Assembly (NCBI GenBank): GCA_963800725.1
Contig: CAWDCE010000002.1
Span: 1 to 64,000 of the forward strand
Origin: Bog-473 sp963800725
GTDB lineage: Bacteria > Actinomycetota > Acidimicrobiia > Acidimicrobiales > RAAP-2
Length of the DNA: 64,000 bases
Direction of reading: 5' to 3'
Shown: positions 43,478-52,598 of the stretch, one piece after another
Numbering within the stretch: the stretch's first letter is position 1
Layout: the number at the start of each line of letters is the position of its first letter
Position numbers and translations under genes: made by a program
The notes under the pieces: model-generated
What the model saw: the letters and a program-made list of their open reading frames with translations, nothing else
The model's database searches: none
What the model was told of the DNA's origin: nothing

Positions 43478-44089
43478 TTAGGCGCTTCCCGTCGCGACGG
43501 CGGATCGGTCGATCACCTGATCGATGAATCCGTACTCGCAGGCCTCGTCCGCCGTGAACCAACGGTCACGGTCCGAATCTGCCTCGATCCTTTCGAGGGG
43601 CTGGCCGGTGTGGAAGGCGATCCGCTCGGCCATCATGCGCTTGAGGTAGATGATCTGTTCGGCCTGGATGGCGATGTCGGCCGCCTGGCCCTGCATCGAA
43701 CCTGACGGCTGGTGCATCAAGATCCGCGAGTGCGGCAGCGCGAAGCGCTTGCCGGCCGCTCCGGCGCACAAGAGGAACTGTCCCATGCTGGCGGCCAACC
43801 CGACGCAGATGGTCGAGACATCGGGGCGGACATATTGCATGGTGTCGTAGATGGCCAAACCGTCAGTGACCGATCCCCCCGGCGAGTTGATGTACAAGGA
43901 GATGTCCTTCTCCGAATCCTCGGACTCAAGCAGGATGAGCTGGGCGCACACGAGGTTGGCCGTCCCCTGGTCAATGGCATTGCCGATGAAGACAATGCGC
44001 TCCTTGAGCAGGCGCTGATAGATGTCAGAGGTGGGCTCGCTGGGGCCGCCGGCGGCGACGATAGAGGGGAGTGAGGCTTGAGGGGTCAT
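43478..44089 (-). CDS. clpP: ATP-dependent Clp protease proteolytic subunit
   Basis: The serine peptidase subunit that forms the double-heptamer chamber of the Clp protease. The catalytic Ser lies in CVGLAASMGQFLLCAGA and the His in ILMHQPSGSMQGQA, with the Asp in the third conserved block. SLYINSPGGSVTDGLAIYDT is a hallmark. Length 203 residues is normal. The usual partners (tig, clpX or a second clpP) are not nearby. Instead it stands directly upstream of wzm with a 2-base gap, which suggests shared transcription. Confidence 0.95.
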   Translation of the reverse strand: MTPQASLPSIVAAGGPSEPTSDIYQRLLKERIVFIGNAIDQGTANLVCAQLILLESEDSEKDISLYINSPGGSVTDGLAIYDTMQYVRPDVSTICVGLAASMGQFLLCAGAAGKRFALPHSRILMHQPSGSMQGQAADIAIQAEQIIYLKRMMAERIAFHTGQPLERIEADSDRDRWFTADEACEYGFIDQVIDRSAVATGSA

Positions 44090-44169
44090 GGCGAGAGGCT
44101 ACCCGGCCTGGCGCGCGTCCATGGTTACATCGCCGTAGAATCCCTGGTCGCCCGTAGTGCGGGCTCGCT

Positions 44170-44255
44170 GCGGGCGTGGCGGAACAGGCAGACGCGCCGG
44201 GTTTAGGTCCCGGTCCCCATTGGGGGTGGAGGTTCGAATCCTCTCGCCCGCACCA
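44170..44255 (+). tRNA. tRNA-Leu (anticodon UAG)
   Basis: Acceptor GCGGGCG pairs with CGCCCGC. The anticodon arm CCGGG-TTTAGGT-CCCGG gives anticodon UAG. A long variable arm (GTCCCCATTGGGGGT region) marks a class II tRNA, and the T-arm has GGTTCGAATCC. The CCA end is encoded at 44253-44255. Confidence 0.95.
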
Positions 44256-44488
44256 AGTGGCACCGATAACCAGGGCCACCAGCGCGAGGTGCGCTCGTGC
44301 GAAGCGGGCGCCGTTCCCCCGCGACGGCGGGTCGAGGGCGTTCGCCCACCAGGGCATTTGTGCACGCCGCTCCGGCGGCGGGGCGGTGCGAAAACCAGGC
44401 CGTATCAGGCTCTTCAGCGCCTCGGGGCGGTTACAATGAGCACCATTCGCCGGAACGCCGCTGGTGGAATGAGAAGAGGGAGTTCGCG
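44256..44488. other. Intergenic region after tRNA-Leu
   Basis: No gene is recognised between the tRNA and the methyltransferase. The sequence is GC-rich and an AGAGGGAG ribosome site appears at its end (about 44475-44482). No clear terminator with a T-run was found. Confidence 0.4.
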
Positions 44489-45380
44489 TTGGACGCGAAA
44501 AGCACCATGAAGCGTCTCGTGAAGAAAGCGGGCCGCCCCCTGATTACCCAAATCAACCTCCGGGTCAATCCCGCCGGCCTCTCCGCGCGGACTGCTGCGC
44601 TCGAGGCCGACACCGAGTCGCTCAATCGCTACCTGCCGACCGTGGTGAACACCATTGCCTCCCAGAATGCCGCGAGCCGGGAGAATCGGCGATTGCTCAA
44701 GAACCTCGAGACCGGTCTCGCGCAACACGACCAAGGCTTCCAATACCTCCAGCAGCGCATCGAATTCATCCGCCGAGAACTGCTCTTCGAACAGCGCTAT
44801 TCCGACTCGGACAGTCGCCCGCAACCAGATGCCGTCGAGCCCCGCGGTGGTCAATGAGGACAAGTTCGAGGCGATGCGGGGCGCATTGCGGATCAATCTC
44901 GGGGCGGGCCACATCCCAAAACCCGACTATCTCAACGTCGATGCGCGCGAACTCCCCGGCGTGGACATCACCTCGGACGTGCGCAAGCTGCCCTTCTCCC
45001 CGGGCGAACTGAGCGAGATCTTCTCGGCCCACCTCTTAGAACACTTCCCGGCTGAGGAATTGCGACGCAACCTGCTCCCCTACTGGGTCTCCCTGCTCGA
45101 AGACGGCGGCAAGTTCGTGTGCGTGGTCCCCGATGTCGCCACCATGGTGAACGAACGGGCGGCCGGACGGATGCCCTTCGACGACTTCATCGAGGTCATG
45201 TACGGAGGCCAAGAGTACGAGGGAGACTTCCACTTCAACGGCTTCTCCCCCGAGTCTCTCGAGGCTCTCTTGGTCGAGGCCGGACTCAGCGACGTCAAAG
45301 TGCGCGAGAGCGGTCGGCGCAACGGTGCGTGCTACGAGATGGAGATCGAAGCCACGCGACATATCTCGTCGCCCGCCTGA
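44489..45380 (+). CDS. Coiled-coil SAM methyltransferase of the glycan cluster (frameshift near 44830)
   Basis: The TTG at 44489 is chosen for its GAGGGAG site. The first 110 residues are helical and probably coiled-coil (LEADTESLNRYLPTVVNTIA, then NRRLLKNLETGLAQHDQGFQ), a common leader in glycan-cluster methyltransferases. After a shift near 44830 the class I SAM domain follows: INLGAGHIPKPDYLNVDARE (motif I), then DVRKLPF and IFSAHLLEHFPAEELRRNLL. It would methylate a sugar of the surface polysaccharide. The next gene starts 20 bases later. Confidence 0.85.
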
Positions 45381-45399
45381 GCCACTGCGCACCACCGTG

Positions 45400-46653
45400 A
45401 TGGCACCGGGGGCCCCAGATGCTCCGACCAAGACACTCAAGGTCGCGCTCTATTCGGGCGTCGTCCTCGAACGCGACGCCGTGTCGCGGAGCCTCTTGTG
45501 GAAGTTCGACCTCCTTCGGCGACTCGAAGACGCCGGCTTCGCGCTCGAGGTGGCGGCCTTCACCCAGGCCAGCGAGCGCGACGACCCAGCCCTGCGTGTC
45601 ATCAACGACGTCACCGCGCTGGTGCGGGACCCGTTCTTCTTGCAGGCCGACCTTCACATCTTCGAATACGGCATGTGTTACGACCTCTTCAACATCTTGA
45701 TGGTGCTTGACCGGCCGTCTTTGGTCATCGACCACAACACCACACCCCCTGACCTGATCGCTGATCCCGACGTCAAGGCCGCGTGCGAGAAGGCCGAACT
45801 CGAACGCCACAACCTCTTCGTGGCCACCCACGTCGCCACTGACAGTGAGTTCACCCGTGACGCGTGTCGGTGGCGCTCGGCATGCGCACCGACGACATCA
45901 CGGTGCTCCACCTACCAGCGACCAACTCGTTCGTCGGGCGCGAGCAGCACGACTTCTCGGACGGCGAACTCGGCGACGAGATTCGCCTGACCTATGTCGG
46001 ACGCCTGGTCAAAGCCAAGGGCCTGGCGGAATTGCTGTCCGCCGTCGGCCAAATGTGGGACGCCGGCGAACGTGATCTGCGCCTGCGGGTGGCGGGCAGC
46101 CTTCGGTTCTCCGATCCCGAGGTCGTCGATGCGCTCTTGGCGGCCGAGGCCCGCTACGGCACAGACCGCCTGACGCTCGAAACCGATGCCAACGACGAAC
46201 GCATCGCGGCACTCTTTGGTTCAACCGACATCTTCGTCATGCCCTCGCACCACGAGGGGTACTGCGTGCCGGTGGTCGAGGCGCTGATGTCGGGGTGCTA
46301 CGTCATTGGGTCCGACGCCGCCAATATTCCCACCGTGATGGGGGGCCTCGGGACCAGCTACGCCTGTGGTGACGTCAACCAGCTCGTCTCATCAATCGCC
46401 ACGGTGCTCGATCGGATCCGGGTGGCCCGCACCAGCGGCGCGGGAACTCGTCTTGCCGACGACGCGGGGCGACATGGGACTCTCGCACTGGCACCGTGCG
46501 GTCAAAGAACATCTCTTGGACTATTCAATGGCACACTTCGAATCGACCTTCTTGCAGATCATGCGCGACATTCTCGCCAAAGCGGACACGGCCAACCCGG
46601 GCTGGACGGCCATGCTCGATGCGGCCATCGAACACGTCGGCGAACCGTCATGA
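45400..46653 (+). CDS. GT4-family glycosyltransferase (two frameshifts)
   Basis: The N-terminal domain (KVALYSGVVLERDAVSRSLL, then LHIFEYGMCYDLFNILMVLD) recognises the acceptor. After a shift near 45860 the donor domain has LTYVGRLVKAKGLAELLSAV and the E-x7-E type motif MPSHHEGYCVPVVEALMSG. A second shift near 46460 leads to the helical ending (WHRAVKEHLLDYSMAHFEST). The stop TGA overlaps the ATG of the next glycosyltransferase (ATGA), so they are co-translated. Confidence 0.88.
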
Positions 46654-48881
46654 CGCAACGCCGCATCTCGGTCGTCATCAATACCTACAACCGACGCGAG
46701 AGCCTTGCGTTGACGCTCTCGGCGTTGACCCAGCTCGACTACTCGCCCTTCGAGGTGATCGTCGTCAATGGACCCTCGAGCGACGACACCGACACCTTCT
46801 TGGCCGCCTACGGAGCCACCATCAAGGTCGGACACTGTGAGAGCCGGAACTTGTCGGAGTCCCGCAACATCGGGATCCGCCTGGCCAGCGGTGAGATCGT
46901 CGCCTTCATCGACGACGATGCCTATCCCGACCCCGGCTGGCTCGACGCGATCAACAATGCCTATGACTCACCCGAGGTCGCCGCGGCGGGCGGACCGGTC
47001 ATTGGCCACACCGGACACGACTACCAGGCCTGGTACTCCTCATCTGACCGTTTCGGTTTCGCCAGAACCGACCTGCCACCCGCAGTCAATCCCTCATATC
47101 TCTTGGGGGTGCCCGGCTCGGCACACTTCGTCTACACCATCGGGACAAACAGTTCGTTCCGTCGAGACATCCTCGTCGGCCTCGGTGGATTCGACGAGGA
47201 GTTCGAGTACTACCTCGATGAGACCGACGTGTGCGCCCGTATCGTCGATGCCGGTTACCTCGTCGCCGCGCTCGACGTGGGATTCGTGCATCACAAGTTT
47301 CTCTCGAGCGACATCAGAGAAGACAACAAGGTGGTCAAGGACTGGTACCAGGTCCTCAAGTCCAAGTTCTACTTCGGCCTCAAACATGGACTCGCGTCCA
47401 GCTCGTTCGCCGAAGTCTGCGCCAAGCAGACCGAGTTCGTCGAGTGGGTGCGCGAAGACGTGTCGGTCCACCTGGCCTCGGGGGCGCACGATCCCTCTGT
47501 GCGCGACAAGCTCGAGGCCGACCTGGCGCAGGCATCGAACTACGCGCTCGCCCGCTACGTGGAGGGAACGACCCGCGAACGACCGGTCGAGTGGTTCGAG
47601 GCGCCGAACAACGAGTTCGCAGCCTTCGCAACCCGACAACCGAAGGTCCCCAAGCTGCACCTGTGCTTCTTGTCCCAAGAGTATCCGCCCGCCGCGGTCA
47701 ACGGCATCGGCCGCGTCATCCATCTGTTGGCCACCGGCCTCGCTTCGGCCGGCCATGTCGTGCGGGTGCTCACACGTGGCGAGGATCACGACCGCGTCGA
47801 TCTCGAAGACGGCGTCTGGGTGCATCGCCTTGTGCCGAGTGGGCACCAACTACCCAATGACGTCGACGTACCCGCACACATCTGGAACTATTCAGCCACC
47901 CTGCTCGACGAGCTCCACCGCATCGACCGGATCCGGCCCATCGACGTGGTCCAGTCCCCCAACTGGGATTCCGAAGGCATCGCCGCCATCCTCGACGGTG
48001 CCTTCACCGTCATCGTGGGTCTTTACACGCCTCTTAAAACCGTGCTGCGCGTCGACCCAGCCATGCGCGAGGGCATCGAGAATGGCCAGGACCTCGTGCC
48101 GCGCCTCATCGAAGTCGAGCGATTCGTTTACCAAAACGCCGACGGCTACTTGGCCTGCGGCCCGGCCATCGTCGAAGAGATCGAAGGCGAATACGGCGTC
48201 GCCTTGGACCCCGAACGCCTGGGGCTGGTGGCGCACGGCTTGGTCGACATCTCGGCCGGCGTCGAGGCCGGCCCACCGTCGGGTACGCCACGCCTTCTCT
48301 TCGTCGGCCGGCTCGAGTCGCGCAAGGGCATCGACACCCTCTTGGAATCTGCGGCCATCTTGGCCGGACGCGGGGTCGACTTCCACCTCGAGGTCATCGG
48401 CGACGACACCATTGTCGGACCCAACGCCAAGACCTATCGAGAGAGTTTCGAAGAGGCCTGGCCCGAATACCGATCCTTGGTGTCGTTCCTCGGTCGGGTG
48501 GACGACGACGCCCTCCACCACGCCTACGCCGAGTGCGACATCTTCGTGGCCCCCTCGAGGTTCGAGTCGTTCGGCCTGATGCTCGTCGAGGCTGCGACGT
48601 TCGCCAAGCCCGTCGTCTCGGCCGATATCGGCGGCATGAGCGAGATCGTCGAGGACGGTGCGACCGGCCTGTTGGTCCCGCCCGACGATCCTGTCGCACT
48701 CGCCGAGGCGCTGGCCGAGCTCATCTCGTCTCCCGAAGTGCGCACGCAGATGGGGCGTCGTGGGCGCGACCTCTACGAAGAACGCTTCACCGTCGACGCC
48801 ATGGTGGCGGGAGCCGAGGCGGTCTATCAACGCTTGAAGCCCGAGCGCAGCTCGGGGGCAGCGAACCGTCTGAGCGCGTAG
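46650..48881 (+). CDS. Bifunctional glycosyltransferase: GT2 domain fused to GT4 domain
   Basis: A 743-residue protein that remains in one frame. Residues 1 to about 300 form a GT2 (GT-A) domain: RISVVINTYNRRESLALTLS, then IVAFIDDDAYPDPGWLDAIN with the DxD, and YYLDETDVCARIVDAGY. Residues about 335-740 form a GT4 (GT-B) domain: HLCFLSQEYPPAAVNGIGRV, then LLFVGRLESRKGIDTLLESA and FVAPSRFESFGLMLVEAATF. One protein would add two sugars in sequence during glycan assembly in the cytoplasm. It is the largest intact gene of the window. Confidence 0.92.
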   Translation: MTQRRISVVINTYNRRESLALTLSALTQLDYSPFEVIVVNGPSSDDTDTFLAAYGATIKVGHCESRNLSESRNIGIRLASGEIVAFIDDDAYPDPGWLDAINNAYDSPEVAAAGGPVIGHTGHDYQAWYSSSDRFGFARTDLPPAVNPSYLLGVPGSAHFVYTIGTNSSFRRDILVGLGGFDEEFEYYLDETDVCARIVDAGYLVAALDVGFVHHKFLSSDIREDNKVVKDWYQVLKSKFYFGLKHGLASSSFAEVCAKQTEFVEWVREDVSVHLASGAHDPSVRDKLEADLAQASNYALARYVEGTTRERPVEWFEAPNNEFAAFATRQPKVPKLHLCFLSQEYPPAAVNGIGRVIHLLATGLASAGHVVRVLTRGEDHDRVDLEDGVWVHRLVPSGHQLPNDVDVPAHIWNYSATLLDELHRIDRIRPIDVVQSPNWDSEGIAAILDGAFTVIVGLYTPLKTVLRVDPAMREGIENGQDLVPRLIEVERFVYQNADGYLACGPAIVEEIEGEYGVALDPERLGLVAHGLVDISAGVEAGPPSGTPRLLFVGRLESRKGIDTLLESAAILAGRGVDFHLEVIGDDTIVGPNAKTYRESFEEAWPEYRSLVSFLGRVDDDALHHAYAECDIFVAPSRFESFGLMLVEAATFAKPVVSADIGGMSEIVEDGATGLLVPPDDPVALAEALAELISSPEVRTQMGRRGRDLYEERFTVDAMVAGAEAVYQRLKPERSSGAANRLSA

Positions 48882-49031
48882 CTCGCGCCCGCCCCGCGGT
48901 TCAATCGACTGTGGGCCCCCCGGGCGTCGGCGCAACCTCGGGGCGGTGCGGGCAGAGCCGCCGCGACTAACGTCGGACGCGATGTCTCCTACGGTGCTGC
49001 GCCTCAGCATCGCTGGCGCGTCCTCGGTCCC

Positions 49032-50558
49032 GTGAGTTGCACCGAGGCCCTGACGCGGCCCCGATCGGCCCGACACGCCAAGCCACAGAACGCGAAACAC
49101 CTGGACCGCCGAATCTCGTCGTTGTTGTACTTCGGCGTGCTCGCCGTCTACCTGGCGGTTGACCAAGGAAATCACTACGCCTACGACGGGAACACGATGC
49201 TCGCAGTTGCCTCGAATCTGGTGAACCACGGGACACTCAAGACCCTCGGGGCGCTCGATGACCCCTTTCATCTCAGCACGCCCTATGCGCCCTATGGCAT
49301 CGCCATGAGCCTGCTCGGCGCCGTCCCCATTGCCCTGGCCAAGGTGTTTGGCCACACCAATGTCTTGATCTCGGTGGTCAATCCCGCGATCACCGCGGGG
49401 GCGGTGGTCGTGACCTATCGCGTCGGCCGTGCCCTCGACTGGCTGGCGATCCATGCCCTCTTGGCCGCCACCGCATTTGGCTTGCTGACGATGGCCCTCG
49501 TCTACAGCACCGAGTATTTCAGCGAGCCGGCGGTGACCTTGTGCTGTGTGGTACTCGTGCTCGGGATCATTCGATGGGGGCAGCGCCGGCCCCTGGCCCC
49601 GCTCATGGTCGGCCTGGCCGCCGCCGCTGCGTTGCAGGTGCGCTCGGACTCGCTGGTGACCATCTGGATCGGGCTCTTGGCCATTCCCCTCTTCGTGCCC
49701 CGCAGTGAGCTGCGTCGGCTCCGATCGCTCGTGATGCTGAGCCTCCCCCTCGTGTTGAGCCTGGTTGCCCTCGGCGCCTATAACCATCTGCGCTACGCCA
49801 AGTACTTCGTCGACTCCTATGGCGGCGTGAACTTCACCACGCCGATCGGGACCGGCCTGCACGGCTACCTCTTGAGTTCGGGCAAGAGCCTCTTGCTCTT
49901 CAATCCCCTCACCGCGCTCGGGGTGGTGGGCCTCGTTCTCCTGGCCAAGCGCAACGGACCGCTCGCCGCGCTGTTCGTCTTGTTGATCGTCACCCGGATG
50001 ATCTTCTTCGCCCGCCTGTCGTCTTGGGATGGAGGCTGGTCGTGGGGACCGCGGTTCTTACTCCCGATCGTCCCCCTGCTCATATTGAGCGCGGTCGAAG
50101 TCCTGCGGGCCACCAAGGCGACCTCGGTGTTGGGCGTCGTGACCCGAGTGGCCGCCGGGCTCTTGGCCGCGGCCAGCGTGGTGGTCAACTACCTGTCCGT
50201 CCGAGTCCCGTACCAACAGTGGCTCCAGGTTCTCGCAACCCCAATGAGCACGCGCTTTCACGTTGGACCGTTCAATAGTGGCGCGGTCTTCAATGCGTAT
50301 ACCTACAACCCGAACCTCGGTCCCATGTGGGGCGACGTTCGGCTCTTGCGCCACCATCTGGCCGAGATGGGTCCCGAACTGTGGCGCGACGGCCACGGGA
50401 TTATCGGGGGCGCGATCCTCGTCGTCGGCGCGGCGCTGTTGGCCTGGGCCGCACTCGAGGCCCGCCGAGGCCGCCGTGATGGCACGGCGCAAAGCAGCGC
50501 TCCCGCCGCCGACCCGGCGCCATCGCCGCGGCACAATGCCAGCCTCGCTGCGCCATAG
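49032..50558 (+). CDS. Multi-spanning membrane glycosyltransferase-like protein
   Basis: A 508-residue protein with about ten hydrophobic helices and a conserved first outer loop (DQGNHYAYDGNTMLAVASNL) like the acidic loop of GT-C enzymes that use polyprenyl-phosphate sugars. FARLSSWDGGWSWGPRFLLP is another family-like motif. GTG start at 49032. It would act on the outer face of the membrane, adding a sugar to a lipid-linked or surface acceptor. The actual donor is unknown. It is intact, unlike most neighbours. Confidence 0.75.
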   Translation: MSCTEALTRPRSARHAKPQNAKHLDRRISSLLYFGVLAVYLAVDQGNHYAYDGNTMLAVASNLVNHGTLKTLGALDDPFHLSTPYAPYGIAMSLLGAVPIALAKVFGHTNVLISVVNPAITAGAVVVTYRVGRALDWLAIHALLAATAFGLLTMALVYSTEYFSEPAVTLCCVVLVLGIIRWGQRRPLAPLMVGLAAAAALQVRSDSLVTIWIGLLAIPLFVPRSELRRLRSLVMLSLPLVLSLVALGAYNHLRYAKYFVDSYGGVNFTTPIGTGLHGYLLSSGKSLLLFNPLTALGVVGLVLLAKRNGPLAALFVLLIVTRMIFFARLSSWDGGWSWGPRFLLPIVPLLILSAVEVLRATKATSVLGVVTRVAAGLLAAASVVVNYLSVRVPYQQWLQVLATPMSTRFHVGPFNSGAVFNAYTYNPNLGPMWGDVRLLRHHLAEMGPELWRDGHGIIGGAILVVGAALLAWAALEARRGRRDGTAQSSAPAADPAPSPRHNASLAAP

Positions 50559-50576
50559 AGGCACACACGCAGAGGC

Positions 50577-51814
50577 TCAGGTGGGCTTGCGCACCGCGAT
50601 GTGCACCCCCGACGCCACCGCCTTGAGGTCGTCGTGGCTCATCATTGCGTCGAAGGACTCGAACTCGGAGTGAATGTGCGCCAGGCGTTCGGGTGCGATG
50701 CGGCTGGCGACGTTGGCGGCCTGGAGCAACCAGACGACGGTTTCTGAAAGCGGACCGAACCAATCCGACGCCAAGAGCTCACAGCTCTTGAAGAGCTCTT
50801 CGACCCCCCATTGGGTCATGTTGAAAAAATGAAACGGCACGGCGTGGAGGGGTTGGAGGAAGGCGACCTCGGTGATGATGATGCCGCCCGGCTTGGTGAT
50901 GCGGATCAGTTCAGCGGCCGCCCCCAAGGGTTCGGCCACGTGCTCGAACACGGCCTGGCTGTGGACGATGTCAAAGGTGTCGTCAGCGAAAGGGACCGAG
51001 TGGATGTCGCCATAGATGTCGGCCAACTCGAAGGGCAGGTATTCGAAGTTCAAGTGGTTGGGCTTGGCCCGGCGGCGATCCCCGCCCCCGATCTCGAGGA
51101 TCAGAGCATCAGGCGCTGCCGCATCGAGATACCCTTCGATGAAGGTGCTGTAGGGATTGCCGTAATTGATGGCCTCGGGCTCAACAAATCCTTCGAGCTC
51201 GGGCGGGCCGTAGAGCACCACCTCTTCGAGGAGGGCCGCCGTGCCACGGCGGGCATCGGGGACGTCGCCGCGCGTGGCGATCACGAGCGTGTGCTTCTCG
51301 GCGGCCAAGTTCGACGCCGCGGTGGTGGCCACGGTGTAGGCGCCTTCGTTCGTCGCCAGATCCACCGATGCCCGCGTAGGTGTGATCGACAAAGAGGTCC
51401 ACGACGCCGCCGTTGGGTTCATGGCGCAGACGCACCAGAGCATCGGTGAACTCACCAATGAAGGTGCACGTATCGCCGAATCGGCCCGCCGTGTACATCG
51501 AATGCGCGGGCGCGGGCGTCCATCTCGCCGAATAGGAGAACTCGGGTGAATCGGCCGGTACCCGCCGCTCCATGGTCGAGCCGACGGTGCGCCGTGCATC
51601 GTCGATCGACGTGTGCTCACCGTTGGAGCGATGAAAATTGAACTTAAATTGTGCGAACATCGGCCACGACCCGCTCACAGCGATTGCAATACAGCTGGCC
51701 CTCTTTGAGCCTTCCGTCAGTTGCCTCGACGAAGCGACGTACACGCAGCGTGGCGGCACAAGTCGGGCAGCGCATGAGGCTGGGCCAGTCCGGTCGTGCA
51801 GCTGGCTGGGGCAT
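50577..51814 (-). CDS. Zinc-ribbon SAM methyltransferase (frameshifts near 51650 and 51365)
   Basis: The N-terminus has a CxxC...CxxC ribbon (MRCPTCAATLRVRRF, then EGQLYCNRCERVV), then in a second frame FNFHRSNGEHTSIDDARRTV and YTAGRFGDTCTFIGEFTDAL. The third part has the class I methyltransferase core: ALILEIGGGDRRRAKPNHLN (motif I), then VPFADDTFDIVHSQAVFEHV (motif for SAM Methyltransf_11) and RITKPGGIIITEVAFLQPLH. It points against the neighbouring genes. The likely substrate is a sugar or lipid of the surface glycan. Confidence 0.82.
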
Positions 51815-51954
51815 TGGCGGAGCATATCGGAGGCGCCTTTGCCCCCTCGTGCAACGCCGCCGTCGCCGACCTGTCACCACCGGCGGGGTCCACGCTGGTA
51901 GCGTTTTTACACTGGTGTTGCCCAAGCCGCCGGTTCTAGTCGAGGTGCGATGAG

Positions 51955-52592
51955 ATGGTCACAACGCCAAAGCCGATCCTGGCCGTACTGATTGCCGTCG
52001 CATTTTTGGCAGCGGCCTGCGGCAGTTCCGCCGGCCGCAACGAAGCGGTCAAGAAGCCACATCTGGCCGCGACGGTGACGTCGGTGCCGACGTCGTCGAC
52101 GACCACCACCTCGACGACGACCACCACTTCGACCACGGTGCCGACCTCGACGGCGACGATTGGTCCCTTGGTGACCCGCACCCAGCCCCAAGGGACGTAT
52201 TCGGTGTCGCTCCCGCTTCATGGGTCTTCGCCAATGCGTCGGTGCCTTCTGACCACGTGACGAACACCTGGACATCACCAAGCGACACCAACGCGGTGCT
52301 CACGGTCCTGCTCAGCGGCTGTGCAGGCTGCGTGGTGGCGTCGCCGGGCTCGACTACGCCAGATCCCAAACTCGAGGTACCGGCCGGTGCGACCGTGACC
52401 AAGACGGTCGCACCCAACCAAGTCTTCTACACCAACAATGCCCCCGCGGCCGGCTACACCGACTTTGGCACCGTCATCGTCACCGACAACTCGTCAGGGA
52501 TCTCGGGCTTCGTGAGGTTGGATGCCGTCTTGGCCTCGAGCCAATCCGCCACCGCGGACCAGATCCTGACGAGCTTCGCGCTGAGCGCATGA
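51955..52592 (+). CDS. Lipoprotein of unknown function (frameshift near 52210)
   Basis: The signal sequence ILAVLIAVAFLAAACGSS ends in lipobox LAAAC. A Thr-rich linker follows (TTTTSTTTTTSTTVPTSTAT). After a shift near 52210 the domain continues (NTWTSPSDTNAVLTVLLSGC, then ATVTKTVAPNQVFYTNNAPA and DNSSGISGFVRLDAVLASSQ) to the stop at 52592. The linker type is like that of the lipoprotein at 24707, but the domains differ. It is probably anchored to the outside of the cell membrane. Confidence 0.75.
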
Positions 52593-52598
52593 ATCGCG

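Noticed and set aside
45864..46650. A single 1005-residue glycosyltransferase starting at 45864
   Set aside because: The open frame joins two genes only because of a frameshift near 46460. The upstream gene's true ending in another frame and the ATGA overlap at 46650 show two separate proteins.
47892..49862. A 656-residue open frame on the minus strand
   Set aside because: It is the shadow of the GT2-GT4 gene and the following gene. High GC gives long antisense frames; its sequence is rich in Gly, Arg and His without family motifs.
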